From: Bacteroidota bacterium
Lineage (GTDB): Bacteria; Bacteroidota; Bacteroidia; 2-12-FULL-35-15
Direction of reading: 5' to 3'
Assembly: GCA_016722565.1 (NCBI GenBank)
Contig: JADKIU010000004.1
Span: 248,001-312,000 of the forward strand
DNA length: 64,000 nt
A program made the position numbers and the translations under genes. Position 1 is the first letter of the stretch. Each line of letters opens with the position of its first letter. Below, one piece after another: positions 37,125 through 46,033 of this stretch. Under the pieces are notes generated by a model. The model was not told where the DNA came from and did no database searches. It saw only the letters and a list, made by a program, of their open reading frames with translations.

Positions 37125-38120
37125 ATGACAACCAGACGTAATTTCATTAAAACAGGTGCATTTGCAACAGCTGCATTATTGGTAGAAAAGGTAAATGCAA
37201 CTACTGAACTATTACCTTTCCAAACAAAAATTCCGGTAACAAAACCGATTGTATTATCCACCTGGAATTTTGGATTAAAAGCCAATGAAGCTGCTTGGGA
37301 AATTTTGAGCAAAAATGGTCGCGCATTAGATGCTGTGGAAGCCGGAGTGAAAATTCCGGAAGGTGATCCCACTGAAAGAAGTGTGGGATATGGCGGCCGC
37401 CCGGACAGAGATGGAAGAGTGACTTTAGATGCTTGCATCATGGATGAGCAAGCAAATATTGGATCGGTAGCTTGTTTGGAACATATCAAACATCCAATAT
37501 CTGTTGCAAGAGCGGTAATGGAAAAAACACCGCATGTGATGTTGGTGGGTGATGGTGCGCTGCAATTTGCTTTATCGCAAGGATTTAAAAAAGAAAATTT
37601 ATTGGTAGAGGAATCTGAAAAAGAATGGAAAGAGTGGTTGAAAAATAGTAATTACAAACCCATCGTTAACATCGAAAATCACGATACGATTGGAATGATT
37701 GCCCTAGATGCGGCCGGAAATTTATCCGGTGCATGTACTACGAGCGGAATGGCGTTTAAAATGCATGGCCGAGTGGGAGACTCTCCAATCATCGGAGCAG
37801 GATTGTATGTGGATAATGAAGTTGGTGCCGCTACTGCAACTGGTCATGGAGAAGAAGTGATTCGCATTGCCGGTTGTCATTTGGTTGTTGAACTAATGCG
37901 ACAAGGGAAATCACCTGAAGATGCTTGTAAGGAAGCGATAAACAAAGTTGTGAAACTAACAGCAAATCGCAAAAAGAATTTAAAAGATATTCAGGTTGGT
38001 TTTATTGCTTTAAACAAAAAAGGAGAGTATGGTTCTTATTGCGTGCAGAGTGGTTTTAACTATGCTGTTTACGATGCAAAAGGAAACAATTTAATAAATG
38101 CAGATTCGCATCTGAAATGA
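37125..38120 (+). CDS. N4-(beta-N-acetylglucosaminyl)-L-asparaginase (glycosylasparaginase)
   Basis: This 331-residue Ntn-hydrolase has a Tat-type leader (TTRRNFIKTGAFATAALL). The autoproteolysis site and nucleophile Thr are in IENHDTIGMIALD, followed by GACTTSGMAFKMHGRVGDSP and GAATATGHGEEVIR, which form the substrate pocket. The enzyme cleaves GlcNAc-Asn, the last bond in N-glycoprotein breakdown, releasing GlcNAc-amine and Asp in the periplasm. It is followed by a palindromic repeat and then cutC and the mannosidases. The frame is intact. Confidence 0.95.
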   Translation: MTTRRNFIKTGAFATAALLVEKVNATTELLPFQTKIPVTKPIVLSTWNFGLKANEAAWEILSKNGRALDAVEAGVKIPEGDPTERSVGYGGRPDRDGRVTLDACIMDEQANIGSVACLEHIKHPISVARAVMEKTPHVMLVGDGALQFALSQGFKKENLLVEESEKEWKEWLKNSNYKPIVNIENHDTIGMIALDAAGNLSGACTTSGMAFKMHGRVGDSPIIGAGLYVDNEVGAATATGHGEEVIRIAGCHLVVELMRQGKSPEDACKEAINKVVKLTANRKKNLKDIQVGFIALNKKGEYGSYCVQSGFNYAVYDAKGNNLINADSHLK

Positions 38121-38195
38121 TTTCTCAGCTTCTCCCGATTGCTATCGGGACGAAATGACAAAAAGCACTGTCATTTCGACCAGCGTGGAGAAATC
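38119..38195. repeat. Nested palindromic element between the glycosylasparaginase and cutC genes
   Basis: Three nested pairings are visible: GATTTCTC (38119) with GAGAAATC (38188), CGAAATGACA (38151-38160) with TGTCATTTCG (38169-38178), and the near-palindrome TCCCGATTGCTATCGGGA (38133-38150). It resembles common interspersed palindromes of Bacteroidota and could also act as a terminator. Confidence 0.65.
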
Positions 38196-38222
38196 TTTTT
38201 AAATCGTTAGAGGGAATTATAA

Positions 38223-38895
38223 ATGAATAAACCAAAACTCGAAATAGCGTGTTTTAATTTAGAATCGGCACTCATTGCACAGCAAGGTGGAGCAGATCGA
38301 ATTGAACTCTGTGATGACTTTTCCTCAGGAGGAATTACCCCCAATTACGGCACATTCGAAACAGCCAGAAAATTAATTCAGCTTGATTTACTCGTAATGA
38401 TTCGCCCCCGTGGAGGAAATTTTATTTATACGGATACTGAGTTCGAACAAATGAAAAAAGACATCGTCTATTTAAAGAAAATGAATGCTGATGGATTTGT
38501 GTTTGGAATTTTAAATGAAGATGGAAGCATAAACGTAAATCAAAACAAAGAATTGGTTGAATTGGCAAATCCATTGCCTTGTAGCTTTCATCGAGCATTT
38601 GATGTTTTTTAATGAATTAAACAAAAATTTGGAAGATGTAATTGCTTGTGGGTTTAAAACAATTCTAACATCCGGACAAACAAAATCTGCCGTAGAAGGT
38701 ATTGAGCAGTTGCGTGAGTTGGTGAAGTTGTCGAATAACAGAATTGTGATTATGCCCGGAGGTGGAGTTCGCTCTTCTAATATTGAATTATTAAAAGAAA
38801 AAGTGCAAACGGCCTACTATCACTCTTCTGCAATTGTAAAAGCAGATGTTGCAGATTTGGGTGAAGTAAAGTTGCTTAAAGAAAAATTAAAATGA
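38223..38895 (+). pseudogene. cutC: CutC-family TIM-barrel protein, frameshifted
   Basis: The N-terminal part has the CutC motifs CFNLESALIAQQGGADRIELC, MIRPRGGNFIY and CSFHRAFDVF. The frame stops at a T6 run (38605-38610). Removing one T continues into NELNKNLEDVIACGFKTILTSG and the IMPGGGVRSSNIELL block, giving about 223 residues, the family norm. CutC is named for copper homeostasis, but its biochemical role is unsettled. Here it sits between glycosylasparaginase and beta-mannosidase, and its stop overlaps the mannosidase start (ATGA), which suggests glycan catabolism. The shift is most simply a homopolymer read error. Confidence 0.85.
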
Positions 38896-41501
38896 AAAGT
38901 ACTATTTTAAAATGCCTTCTTTTATTTTTTCTTCCATTAACAGGATTAGCGATTAGTTTTGAAAAAATACCTGTAGAGCGTGACTTAAATAGTGCTAAGT
39001 GGCAATTCCGAAAAAAAGCAAACAATTATTGGTTACCGGCAAAAGTTCCAGGGACTGTGCACACAGATTTATTCGCCAACAATAAAATTCCTGACCCATT
39101 TTACGGTAACAATGAAAAGCAGTTGCAGTGGATAGAAAATGAAGATTGGGAATACAGAACTGTTTTTCCCATTTCCGCAAAAGAAATAGGCCAACCACAT
39201 ATCGAATTGCAATTTGATGGATTAGATACCTATGCAAATGTATATGTGAACGATTCCTTAGTCCTTTCGGCTGATAACATGTTTCGAAGTTGGAATGTAG
39301 ATGTGAAAAAATATGTTCATGAAGGAAAAAATAAGTTACTTGTTGTTTTTGAATCAGCTGTAAGAAAAGGGAAAGCAGAAGCTGCAAAACTTTCTTATGT
39401 ATTGCCTGGTGACGAAAAAGTATTTACTCGAAAAGCTCAATATCAATATGGGTGGGACTGGGGCCCGCGATTTGTGACATGTGGGATTTGGAAAAATGTA
39501 AAGCTGATAACCTGGAATGAGCTGAAAGTAAATAAAGTTCAATTCATTCAGGATTCTATTATTAATGAAACAGCCTATACCCGTTTTGAATTTAACCTTG
39601 TGAGTGATTTTGATGGAGAGGTAACATTGTCTGATTATTTTAGCATTCCTATTCCTGGTACTTCAAGAAGAATAAAATGTTTCGAGCGTGCAATGCTAAA
39701 AAAAGGAATCAATAATGTTACACTGCATTGTGAAATTCCTAAGGCCATTCTATGGTGGTGCAATGGCATGGGAATGCCTTACCTCTACCAAATGCAACTT
39801 CAGTTAAACAAGGGAGACTTTGTTTTGTATAAAGGAATAAAAGATGTTGGTCTCCGTACCATTGAATTGATTCAAGACAAAGATAGTATAGGTAAAAGTT
39901 TTTATTTTAAATTAAATGGTGTTCCAGTCTTTATGAAAGGAGCTAATTATATTCCTTCCGACAATTTTTTACCACGCACTGCAAAATATCAATATCAAGA
40001 AATCGTTAGAAATGCCGTGGATGCAAATATGAACATGCTGAGAGTTTGGGGTGGTGGCGTTTATGCAGATGATGCTTTTTATGATGCATGTGATAAAAAT
40101 GGAATATTGGTTTGGCAAGATTTTATGTTCGCTTGTGCCATGTATCCTGGGGATGATCATTTTGTTAACAATGTTGCTGCAGAAGTAATCGATCAAGTGG
40201 AGTGTTTAAGAAATCATCCCTCCATTGCTTTGTGGTGTGGAAATAATGAAGTGGATGAAGGTTGGAAAAATTGGGGGTGGCAAAAACAATTTAAATATTC
40301 AGAAAAGGATTCAACAACAATTGCTCAAAATAATGCTGCTTTGTTTAATTATCTTATAAATGATTTAGTGAAGTTGCATGATGGAACTAGACCCTACTGG
40401 CCAAGTTCTCCGAGTATTGGTTGGGGGCATAAAGAAAGTTTGTTAGAAGGAGATTCACATTACTGGGGCGTTTGGTGGGGAATGGAGCCTTTTGAAAATT
40501 ATGAAAAAAAGGTAGGGCGTTTTGTTAGTGAATATGGGTTTCAAGGAATGCCTTCCATGAACACGATGTATAAGTATGGAGCGTTCAAAACTAAACAAAA
40601 AGGGTTGATTCATGAGGACGAATATGTTTCCGACTTTTATGGACATAGAATAGATTCGACAATTTTTAAAGCTCACCAGAAACATCCTTCCGGTTATCAA
40701 ACAATTGCCGAATACATGAAACGCAGTTACAAGGTGCCGCATAAACTCGAAGATTATATTTATGTTTCACAAGTCCTTCAGGCAGAAGGAATGAGAATAG
40801 CCATAGAAGCACACCGCAGGGCAAAACCTTATTGCATGGGAACATTGTATTGGCAGATGAACGATTGTTGGCCAGTGACATCCTGGAGTTCTTTGGATTA
40901 TTATAATAATTGGAAAGCATCTTTTTATCACGTAAAGCGTTCCTATAAAGATGTGATTATTTCTGTGGAAGAAAAACAAGACAGCTGTAATATTTTTGTT
41001 GTTTCAGATCTTACAAAAAATGAAAATGGAGAATTGACCATGGAGTTGTTCGATCTGAAAGGCAAGCTGCTCTTTTCAAAAACCACTCACGGAGTTATTA
41101 CTGCAAATTCTTCCGTAGTTTTTTGCCGTTTTGATAAATCGCTAATCAAAAATTACAATATCAATGATCTAGTGTTGAAATGCAGTTTGAAAAGTACAGA
41201 TAATTATATTTCTGATGCTTATTGTACACATTATTTTACTTCAGTTAAAAACCTCAACCTGCAAAAACCAAACATCTCTGTCACTTTTGATTATTGTGAA
41301 CAAGTGCAATGTTTTACATTGGAAACAGATGTAGTTGCAAAAAATGTTTTTAATTTCATTGAGGGAGAATCTGTAAATTTGAGTGATAATTATTTTGACC
41401 TGCTCCCGGGTGAACGAAAAAACATTTATTTGCCAAGAATGAGTGGAGTTAAAAATTTTAAAAAGAAGATTGTTGTTAAATCTTTGATTGATACTTATTA
41501 G
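38892..41501 (+). CDS. GH2 beta-mannosidase, exported
   Basis: This is an 869-residue glycosidase. The signal peptide spans about 1-21 (cleavage near GLAIS). The N-terminal sugar-binding domain has AKVPGTVHTDLFAN and QLQWIENEDWEYR. Next come an immunoglobulin-like sandwich and the TIM barrel with RVWGGGVYADDAFYD, acid/base Glu in WCGNNEVDEGW and nucleophile Glu in FVSEYGFQGMPS. C-terminal sandwich domains end the protein. The combination is typical of beta-mannosidases that cleave the Man-beta-1,4-GlcNAc bond of the N-glycan core. It is intact despite lying among frameshifted genes, and it is translationally coupled to cutC. Confidence 0.94.
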   Translation: MKSTILKCLLLFFLPLTGLAISFEKIPVERDLNSAKWQFRKKANNYWLPAKVPGTVHTDLFANNKIPDPFYGNNEKQLQWIENEDWEYRTVFPISAKEIGQPHIELQFDGLDTYANVYVNDSLVLSADNMFRSWNVDVKKYVHEGKNKLLVVFESAVRKGKAEAAKLSYVLPGDEKVFTRKAQYQYGWDWGPRFVTCGIWKNVKLITWNELKVNKVQFIQDSIINETAYTRFEFNLVSDFDGEVTLSDYFSIPIPGTSRRIKCFERAMLKKGINNVTLHCEIPKAILWWCNGMGMPYLYQMQLQLNKGDFVLYKGIKDVGLRTIELIQDKDSIGKSFYFKLNGVPVFMKGANYIPSDNFLPRTAKYQYQEIVRNAVDANMNMLRVWGGGVYADDAFYDACDKNGILVWQDFMFACAMYPGDDHFVNNVAAEVIDQVECLRNHPSIALWCGNNEVDEGWKNWGWQKQFKYSEKDSTTIAQNNAALFNYLINDLVKLHDGTRPYWPSSPSIGWGHKESLLEGDSHYWGVWWGMEPFENYEKKVGRFVSEYGFQGMPSMNTMYKYGAFKTKQKGLIHEDEYVSDFYGHRIDSTIFKAHQKHPSGYQTIAEYMKRSYKVPHKLEDYIYVSQVLQAEGMRIAIEAHRRAKPYCMGTLYWQMNDCWPVTSWSSLDYYNNWKASFYHVKRSYKDVIISVEEKQDSCNIFVVSDLTKNENGELTMELFDLKGKLLFSKTTHGVITANSSVVFCRFDKSLIKNYNINDLVLKCSLKSTDNYISDAYCTHYFTSVKNLNLQKPNISVTFDYCEQVQCFTLETDVVAKNVFNFIEGESVNLSDNYFDLLPGERKNIYLPRMSGVKNFKKKIVVKSLIDTY

Positions 41502-41502
41502 T

Positions 41503-44387
41503 ATGAAGAAAATTATTCTGCCATTTTTATTCCTGTTTATTCAGAGCGTAGCTCAGGAACCTATCTATACACAATACGTAGACCCGATGATTGGAACAAG
41601 CGCTCATGGTCATACATTTCCGGGTGCAACTGTTCCATTTGGAATGGTGCAACTTTCTCCAGATACCCGCATTGATGGAAGTTGGGATGGCTGCAGCGGA
41701 TATCATTATAGCGATTCCATTATTTATGGATTTTCACATACCCATTTGAGCGGGACAGGATGCAGTGATTATGGTGATATCATGTTGATGCCAATGATGG
41801 GCGTTCCAAGTTTTGATAACAAACTATATTCCTCGAAATTTTCTCATAAAAATGAAAAATCGACCGCTGGTGCTTATTCAGTAAAATTAGAGGATGATAA
41901 CATTGATGTGGAATTGACGGCAACAACCCGGGTGGGTTTTCATAAGTATACGTTTAATAAAGATGGAGATGCGAGTATCATTTTAGATTTGCTTCACCGC
42001 GATAAGATGTTAGAAGGATTTATTAAAGTGATTGACAATACTACAGTTGAAGGAATGAGGAGAAGTGAAGCATGGGCGAAAAGTCAATTAGTGTTTTACC
42101 GAATTTCATTTTCAAAACCTTTTGATAGTAAACAAGTTATTAGCGGTGACAATTATGATTTAAATGCAAATTTTAATTTTAAAGTAAAAAAGGAGAATCT
42201 ATTTTAGTTAAAGTCGCTATTTCACCTGTTAGTACCGAAGGTGCAAAAAAGAACATGGAAACGGAGCTCATGGGTTGGGATTTTGAAAAGACGAAAAAAG
42301 AAGCACAAGCATCTTGGAACAAAGAATTAAGTAAAATTGAAGTAACATCAACGGATAAAGACAAATTAAAAATATTTTACACCGCATTGTATCACACCAT
42401 GATTCAACCAAACGTTGCTATGGATGTGGATGGTATGTATCGAGGGAGAGATAATAAAACGCATAAAGCCGAAGGGTTTACGTATTATTCTGTATTCTCT
42501 TTGTGGGATACTTTCCGAGCAGCACATCCTTTGTATACCATTATTGATCAAAAACGAACAGCTGATTTTATTAATACCTTTTTAGCACAGTATGAACAAG
42601 GAGGTCGATTGCCGGTATGGGAACTTGCCAGCAACGAAACCGATTGTATGATTGGTTATCATTCGGTAAGTGTGATTGCGGATGCGATGGTGAAGGGGAT
42701 TAAAGGATTTGATTATGAAAAAGCATTTGAAGCAAGTAAACATAGTGCGATGTTGGATCATTTAGGTTTAAAAGCGTATAAACAGAATGGATTTATTGCA
42801 ATGGAAGATGAACATGAAAGTGTTTCCAAAACATTGGAATATGCCTATGACGATTGGTGCATAGCTCAGATGGCTTTGGTATTGAATAAGGAGGTGGATT
42901 ATCAATACTTTGTGAAACGTTCGCAAAATTGGAAAAATGTATTTGACACAGAAACCGGGTTCATGCGTCCTAAAAAGAATGGCGGGTGGTTAACGCCTTT
43001 TGAGCCTCGAGAAGTGAACAATAATTTTACGGAAGGGAATTCTTGGCAATATTCATTTTTTGTTCCTCAGGATGTTAATGGATTGATTGATATGATGGGT
43101 GGGTCAGATAAATTTGAAAAAAAGTTGGATGAATTATTTTCAACTGTCAGCCAAACAACGGGTAGAGAGCAAGCCGATATAACAGGATTAGTTGGTCAGT
43201 ATGCACATGGGAATGAACCCAGTCATCACATGGCATATTTATACAATTATCTAAAGGTGCCTTCTAAGGCGGAAAATAGAATTCACCAACTATTGCTAGA
43301 ATTTTACAAATCTGCTCCAGATGGCTTAATTGGGAATGAGGATTGTGGACAAATGAGTGCTTGGTATGTTATGAGTTCAATGGGTATTTATCAAGTCACC
43401 CCAGGGTCAATAAAATTTCAAATTGGTGCACCTTTGTTTGATTCAGTACAAATTAATTTAGAAAATGGGAATCATTATTTTATTACTGCTAAAAATCTAT
43501 CAAACAAAAATTATTTTGTTCAATCCCTAACATCAAAAGGAATTTTATTGCCCAAAGGGGATATTTTTTCTTCCATAATGGATGGTCATAATTTAGAATT
43601 TGTGATGGGTGAAAAGGCAAATGATATGTGGATAGAAAAAGCGTCACCTCGTTTTTATTCGCCTCCAACACACTACGAAAAAATTGTTCCAAGCCCAACT
43701 ATTAAAGCAAATTCTCGAGTATTTGATGATAAAATGAATGTTGAAATTAATTCTAGTTATAAGGTTTATTATGCGCTTTTACCTGATGAAAAATCACCTT
43801 TACGATTTCAGCTCTATGATAAAACATTTCCAATAACAGAATTACAAATTATTTATGCCTTTGCTGACGGTGGAACTTCAAAAAGCGATACCATTTCAGG
43901 TAGTTTCTTCAAACGTCCGAATCATTGGAAAATAGACATTCATTCGAAATACAATCCGCAATACACAGCTGGTGGTGACGAAGGAATAATAGATGGTTTG
44001 CGTGGAGATGTAAATTGGAGAAAAGGGGAATGGCAAGGCTATCAAGCACAAGACTTTGAATGTGTTATAGATTTGGGTCAAAACAAAAAGCTTAGTTCTT
44101 TTGAAGCCGGATTCTTGCAGGATTCCAGATCTTGGATTTTAATGCCTGTTAAAGTCGAGTTTTATGCTTCTTCAGATAATAAAACGTTTGTTTTAATCGG
44201 CTCGGAAACACATACTATTGATCCGAAAGACGAGGTAAATCAAATTAAACAGTTTGTTTTGTCCAATCAAAATGTAAAAGCGCGCTATATTAAGTTGAAA
44301 GCCTATAATTTCGGGAAACTCCCTGTATGGCATATGGGTGCCGGTGGTGATGCTTTTATCTTCGTGGATGAAATAACCATCAAATAA
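41503..44387 (+). pseudogene. GH92 alpha-mannosidase with C-terminal F5/8-type domain, frameshifted
   Basis: The start is placed at 41503 (MKKIILPFLFLF, signal peptide to about residue 18). The N-terminal GH92 domain has DPMIGTSAHGHTFPGA and FSHTHLSGTGCSDYGD. The frame breaks at an A6 run (42186-42191). One extra A gives the continuous reading VKKGESILVKVAIS. The catalytic (alpha/alpha)6 domain contains NETDCMIGYHSVSV, EGNSWQYSFFVPQD, GNEPSHHMAYLYN and EDCGQMSAWYVMSS. A beta-sandwich and a discoidin-like domain (about 800-960) follow. GH92 enzymes trim alpha-linked mannose from N-glycans. It is 1 bp from the upstream stop. Confidence 0.9.
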
Positions 44388-44431
44388 ATTCCCACTTCAT
44401 TAAACCTTTTCAATAGGTTGTTGTTAAAATA

Positions 44432-44452
44432 ATAGTTAACATTGTAAACTAT
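44432..44452. promoter_or_regulatory. Candidate MarR operator
   Basis: ATAGTTAAC-ATT-GTAAACTAT is an imperfect 21 bp inverted repeat, 25 bp upstream of the MarR start. The flanking TAGCAATTTTAACTA and GTTAAAATAATAGTTAAC repeat the same AGTTAA core. Its size and position suit autoregulation by the MarR dimer. Confidence 0.5.
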
Positions 44453-44466
44453 TAGCAATTTTAACT

Positions 44467-44474
44467 ATTTTTGC
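44467..44474 (+). promoter_or_regulatory. Candidate -7 element of the efflux operon
   Basis: TATTTTTG matches TAnnTTTG, with a TTG about 22 bp upstream inside the palindrome. It lies only 3 bp before the MarR ATG, so the transcript would be nearly leaderless, or the real promoter lies elsewhere. Confidence 0.35.
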
Positions 44475-44477
44475 AAC

Positions 44478-44954
44478 ATGTCGGAACAATTGAATCAATG
44501 TATGCCCCTTGGAAAGTACATGGGGGTGCTTACTAAAATTTATTTTGGAGCGCTCAGCAAAAAACTCGAGCATTTGGGTGTGGATCGACATTTCTCTACA
44601 CTTATTGCTATTGATAAAACAAAAGAAAAATGTACGCAACAATATTTGTCGGATTTACTCAATTTCGACAAAGTGTCCATGGTGCGTATGTTGGATTATT
44701 TAGTTGATAAGAAAATGATAGTTCGCACTGTTAATCCGAATGATCGAAGGGAACATATTATTGCTCTAACTCCAAAAGCAATAAAAATTATGCCTGAAAT
44801 ACACAAAGGAATTGCCGAAATGAATGCGATTGCTTTTAAAGGTGTGAACAAGAGTGATCGTGAAATATTTTATTCCTGCCTGACTACAATCTTAAAAAAT
44901 ATTGAATATCTTCCTGCGAATGAGGTGGATATAAAACTCAAAAAAAAGAAATAA
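44478..44954 (+). CDS. MarR-family transcriptional regulator
   Basis: This 158-residue winged-helix protein has a recognition region CTQQYLSDLLNFDKVSMVRMLD and a wing with the typical DRREHIIALTPKA motif (Asp-Arg-Arg). It starts the efflux operon: its stop is 1 bp before the membrane fusion protein ATG. MarR proteins usually repress their own operon and release DNA when they bind phenolic or drug-like ligands. The inverted repeat at 44432-44452 is a plausible operator. The ligand is unknown. Confidence 0.93.
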   Translation: MSEQLNQCMPLGKYMGVLTKIYFGALSKKLEHLGVDRHFSTLIAIDKTKEKCTQQYLSDLLNFDKVSMVRMLDYLVDKKMIVRTVNPNDRREHIIALTPKAIKIMPEIHKGIAEMNAIAFKGVNKSDREIFYSCLTTILKNIEYLPANEVDIKLKKKK

Positions 44955-44955
44955 A

Positions 44956-46025
44956 ATGAGAATCAAAAATCTTATTATAATCGTGTTGATTGTTGGTGTT
45001 TTACTGACAGTAAAATTTTATGTTTTCCTTCTAACTCTTCGAACACGAAGTTCAAAAGGAGGGAGAAAGAAGGAGGAGGAGGACCCAGTAATGTTTCTGC
45101 AATAGTCATCAAACCCGAAATGCTGAGTAATGAAGTATATGCGTCCGGAACAATCATGGCCAACGAAGAAGTGGAGCTGCGTCCTGAACTTTCCGGTAAA
45201 ATAACACAATTGAATTTTACAGAAGGAACAAAAGTGACCAAAGGGCAATTGTTAGTGAAAATAAACGATGCCGATCTTCAAGCAACATTTTAAAAAGTTG
45301 CAATTGCAGCATAAGTTGGCAGAAGAAAAATTGAATCGCCAAAAACAGTTGCTTGCCATAAATGGAATTAGTCAAGAAGAATTTGATATCCAACAAAATC
45401 AATACGATGTGATAAAAGCAGAAATGGACGTGGCGACTGCACAGATTGCAAAAACAGAAATTCGTGCTCCGTTTGATGGTGTTGTGGGTTTGAAGAGCGT
45501 CAGTGAAGGTGCTTATGTTTCTCCTACAACAATTATTGCTAGTATTCAACAAATCAATCCAGCAAAAATTGATTTTTCTGTTTCGGAAAGATATGCTTCT
45601 GTTGTAAAAAAAAGGAGATAAGATTATCGTTCACAATAGAAGGAAATAATGAGCAATTAACGGCTCAGGTATTCGCTTTGGAACCTAAAATTGATTTGGC
45701 TACCCGCACACTGCATGTTAGAGCAATTTGTTCGAATGCAAAAGGTGAAATTTATCCAGGTGCTTTTGCTCGCGTTCAATTGGCCTTGAACGGCATTGAT
45801 TCTGCAATGATGGTTCCTACAGAAGCGGTTATTCCTGATTTGAAAGGAAAGAAAGTATATCGAATAAAAAATGGTACTGCGGAAGTGGTAAAAGTGATTA
45901 CTGGTTTGCGTACCGATCAGAAAATACAAATTACTGAAGGGTTATCAATTGGTGATACCGTTATTGTAAGGGGAATCATGTCGTTGAGACCTGGCGCAGC
46001 AGTTAAAGTAACCGAATTAAAATAG
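44956..46025 (+). pseudogene. RND efflux membrane fusion protein (HlyD/AcrA type), three frameshifts
   Basis: The N-terminal anchor MRIKNLIIIVLIVGVLLTV is followed by a G-rich linker. The lipoyl/barrel-sandwich domain (ASGTIMANEEVELRPELSG and TEIRAPFDGVVGLKSVSEG), a coiled hairpin (KLAEEKLNRQKQLLAINGI) and the beta-barrel and membrane-proximal domains (YPGAFARVQLAL, VPTEAVIPDLKGKKVY) then appear in three frames. Shifts lie at T4 (45023-45026, one T missing), T4 (45288-45291, one T extra) and A8 (45606-45613). Correcting these gives one protein of about 355 residues. It would join the RND pump to the TolC-like channel. The homopolymer context favours sequence error. Confidence 0.85.
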
Positions 46026-46033
46026 GAGTAGGA

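Noticed and set aside
28928..44387. Classic polysaccharide utilisation locus
   Set aside because: There is no SusC/SusD pair, no ECF sigma/anti-sigma and no hybrid two-component regulator. I describe it as a salvage gene run instead.
45217..45552. Minus-strand frame within the membrane fusion protein gene
   Set aside because: It is opposite a clear HlyD/AcrA domain and is Cys/Phe-rich without motifs. It is a shadow frame.
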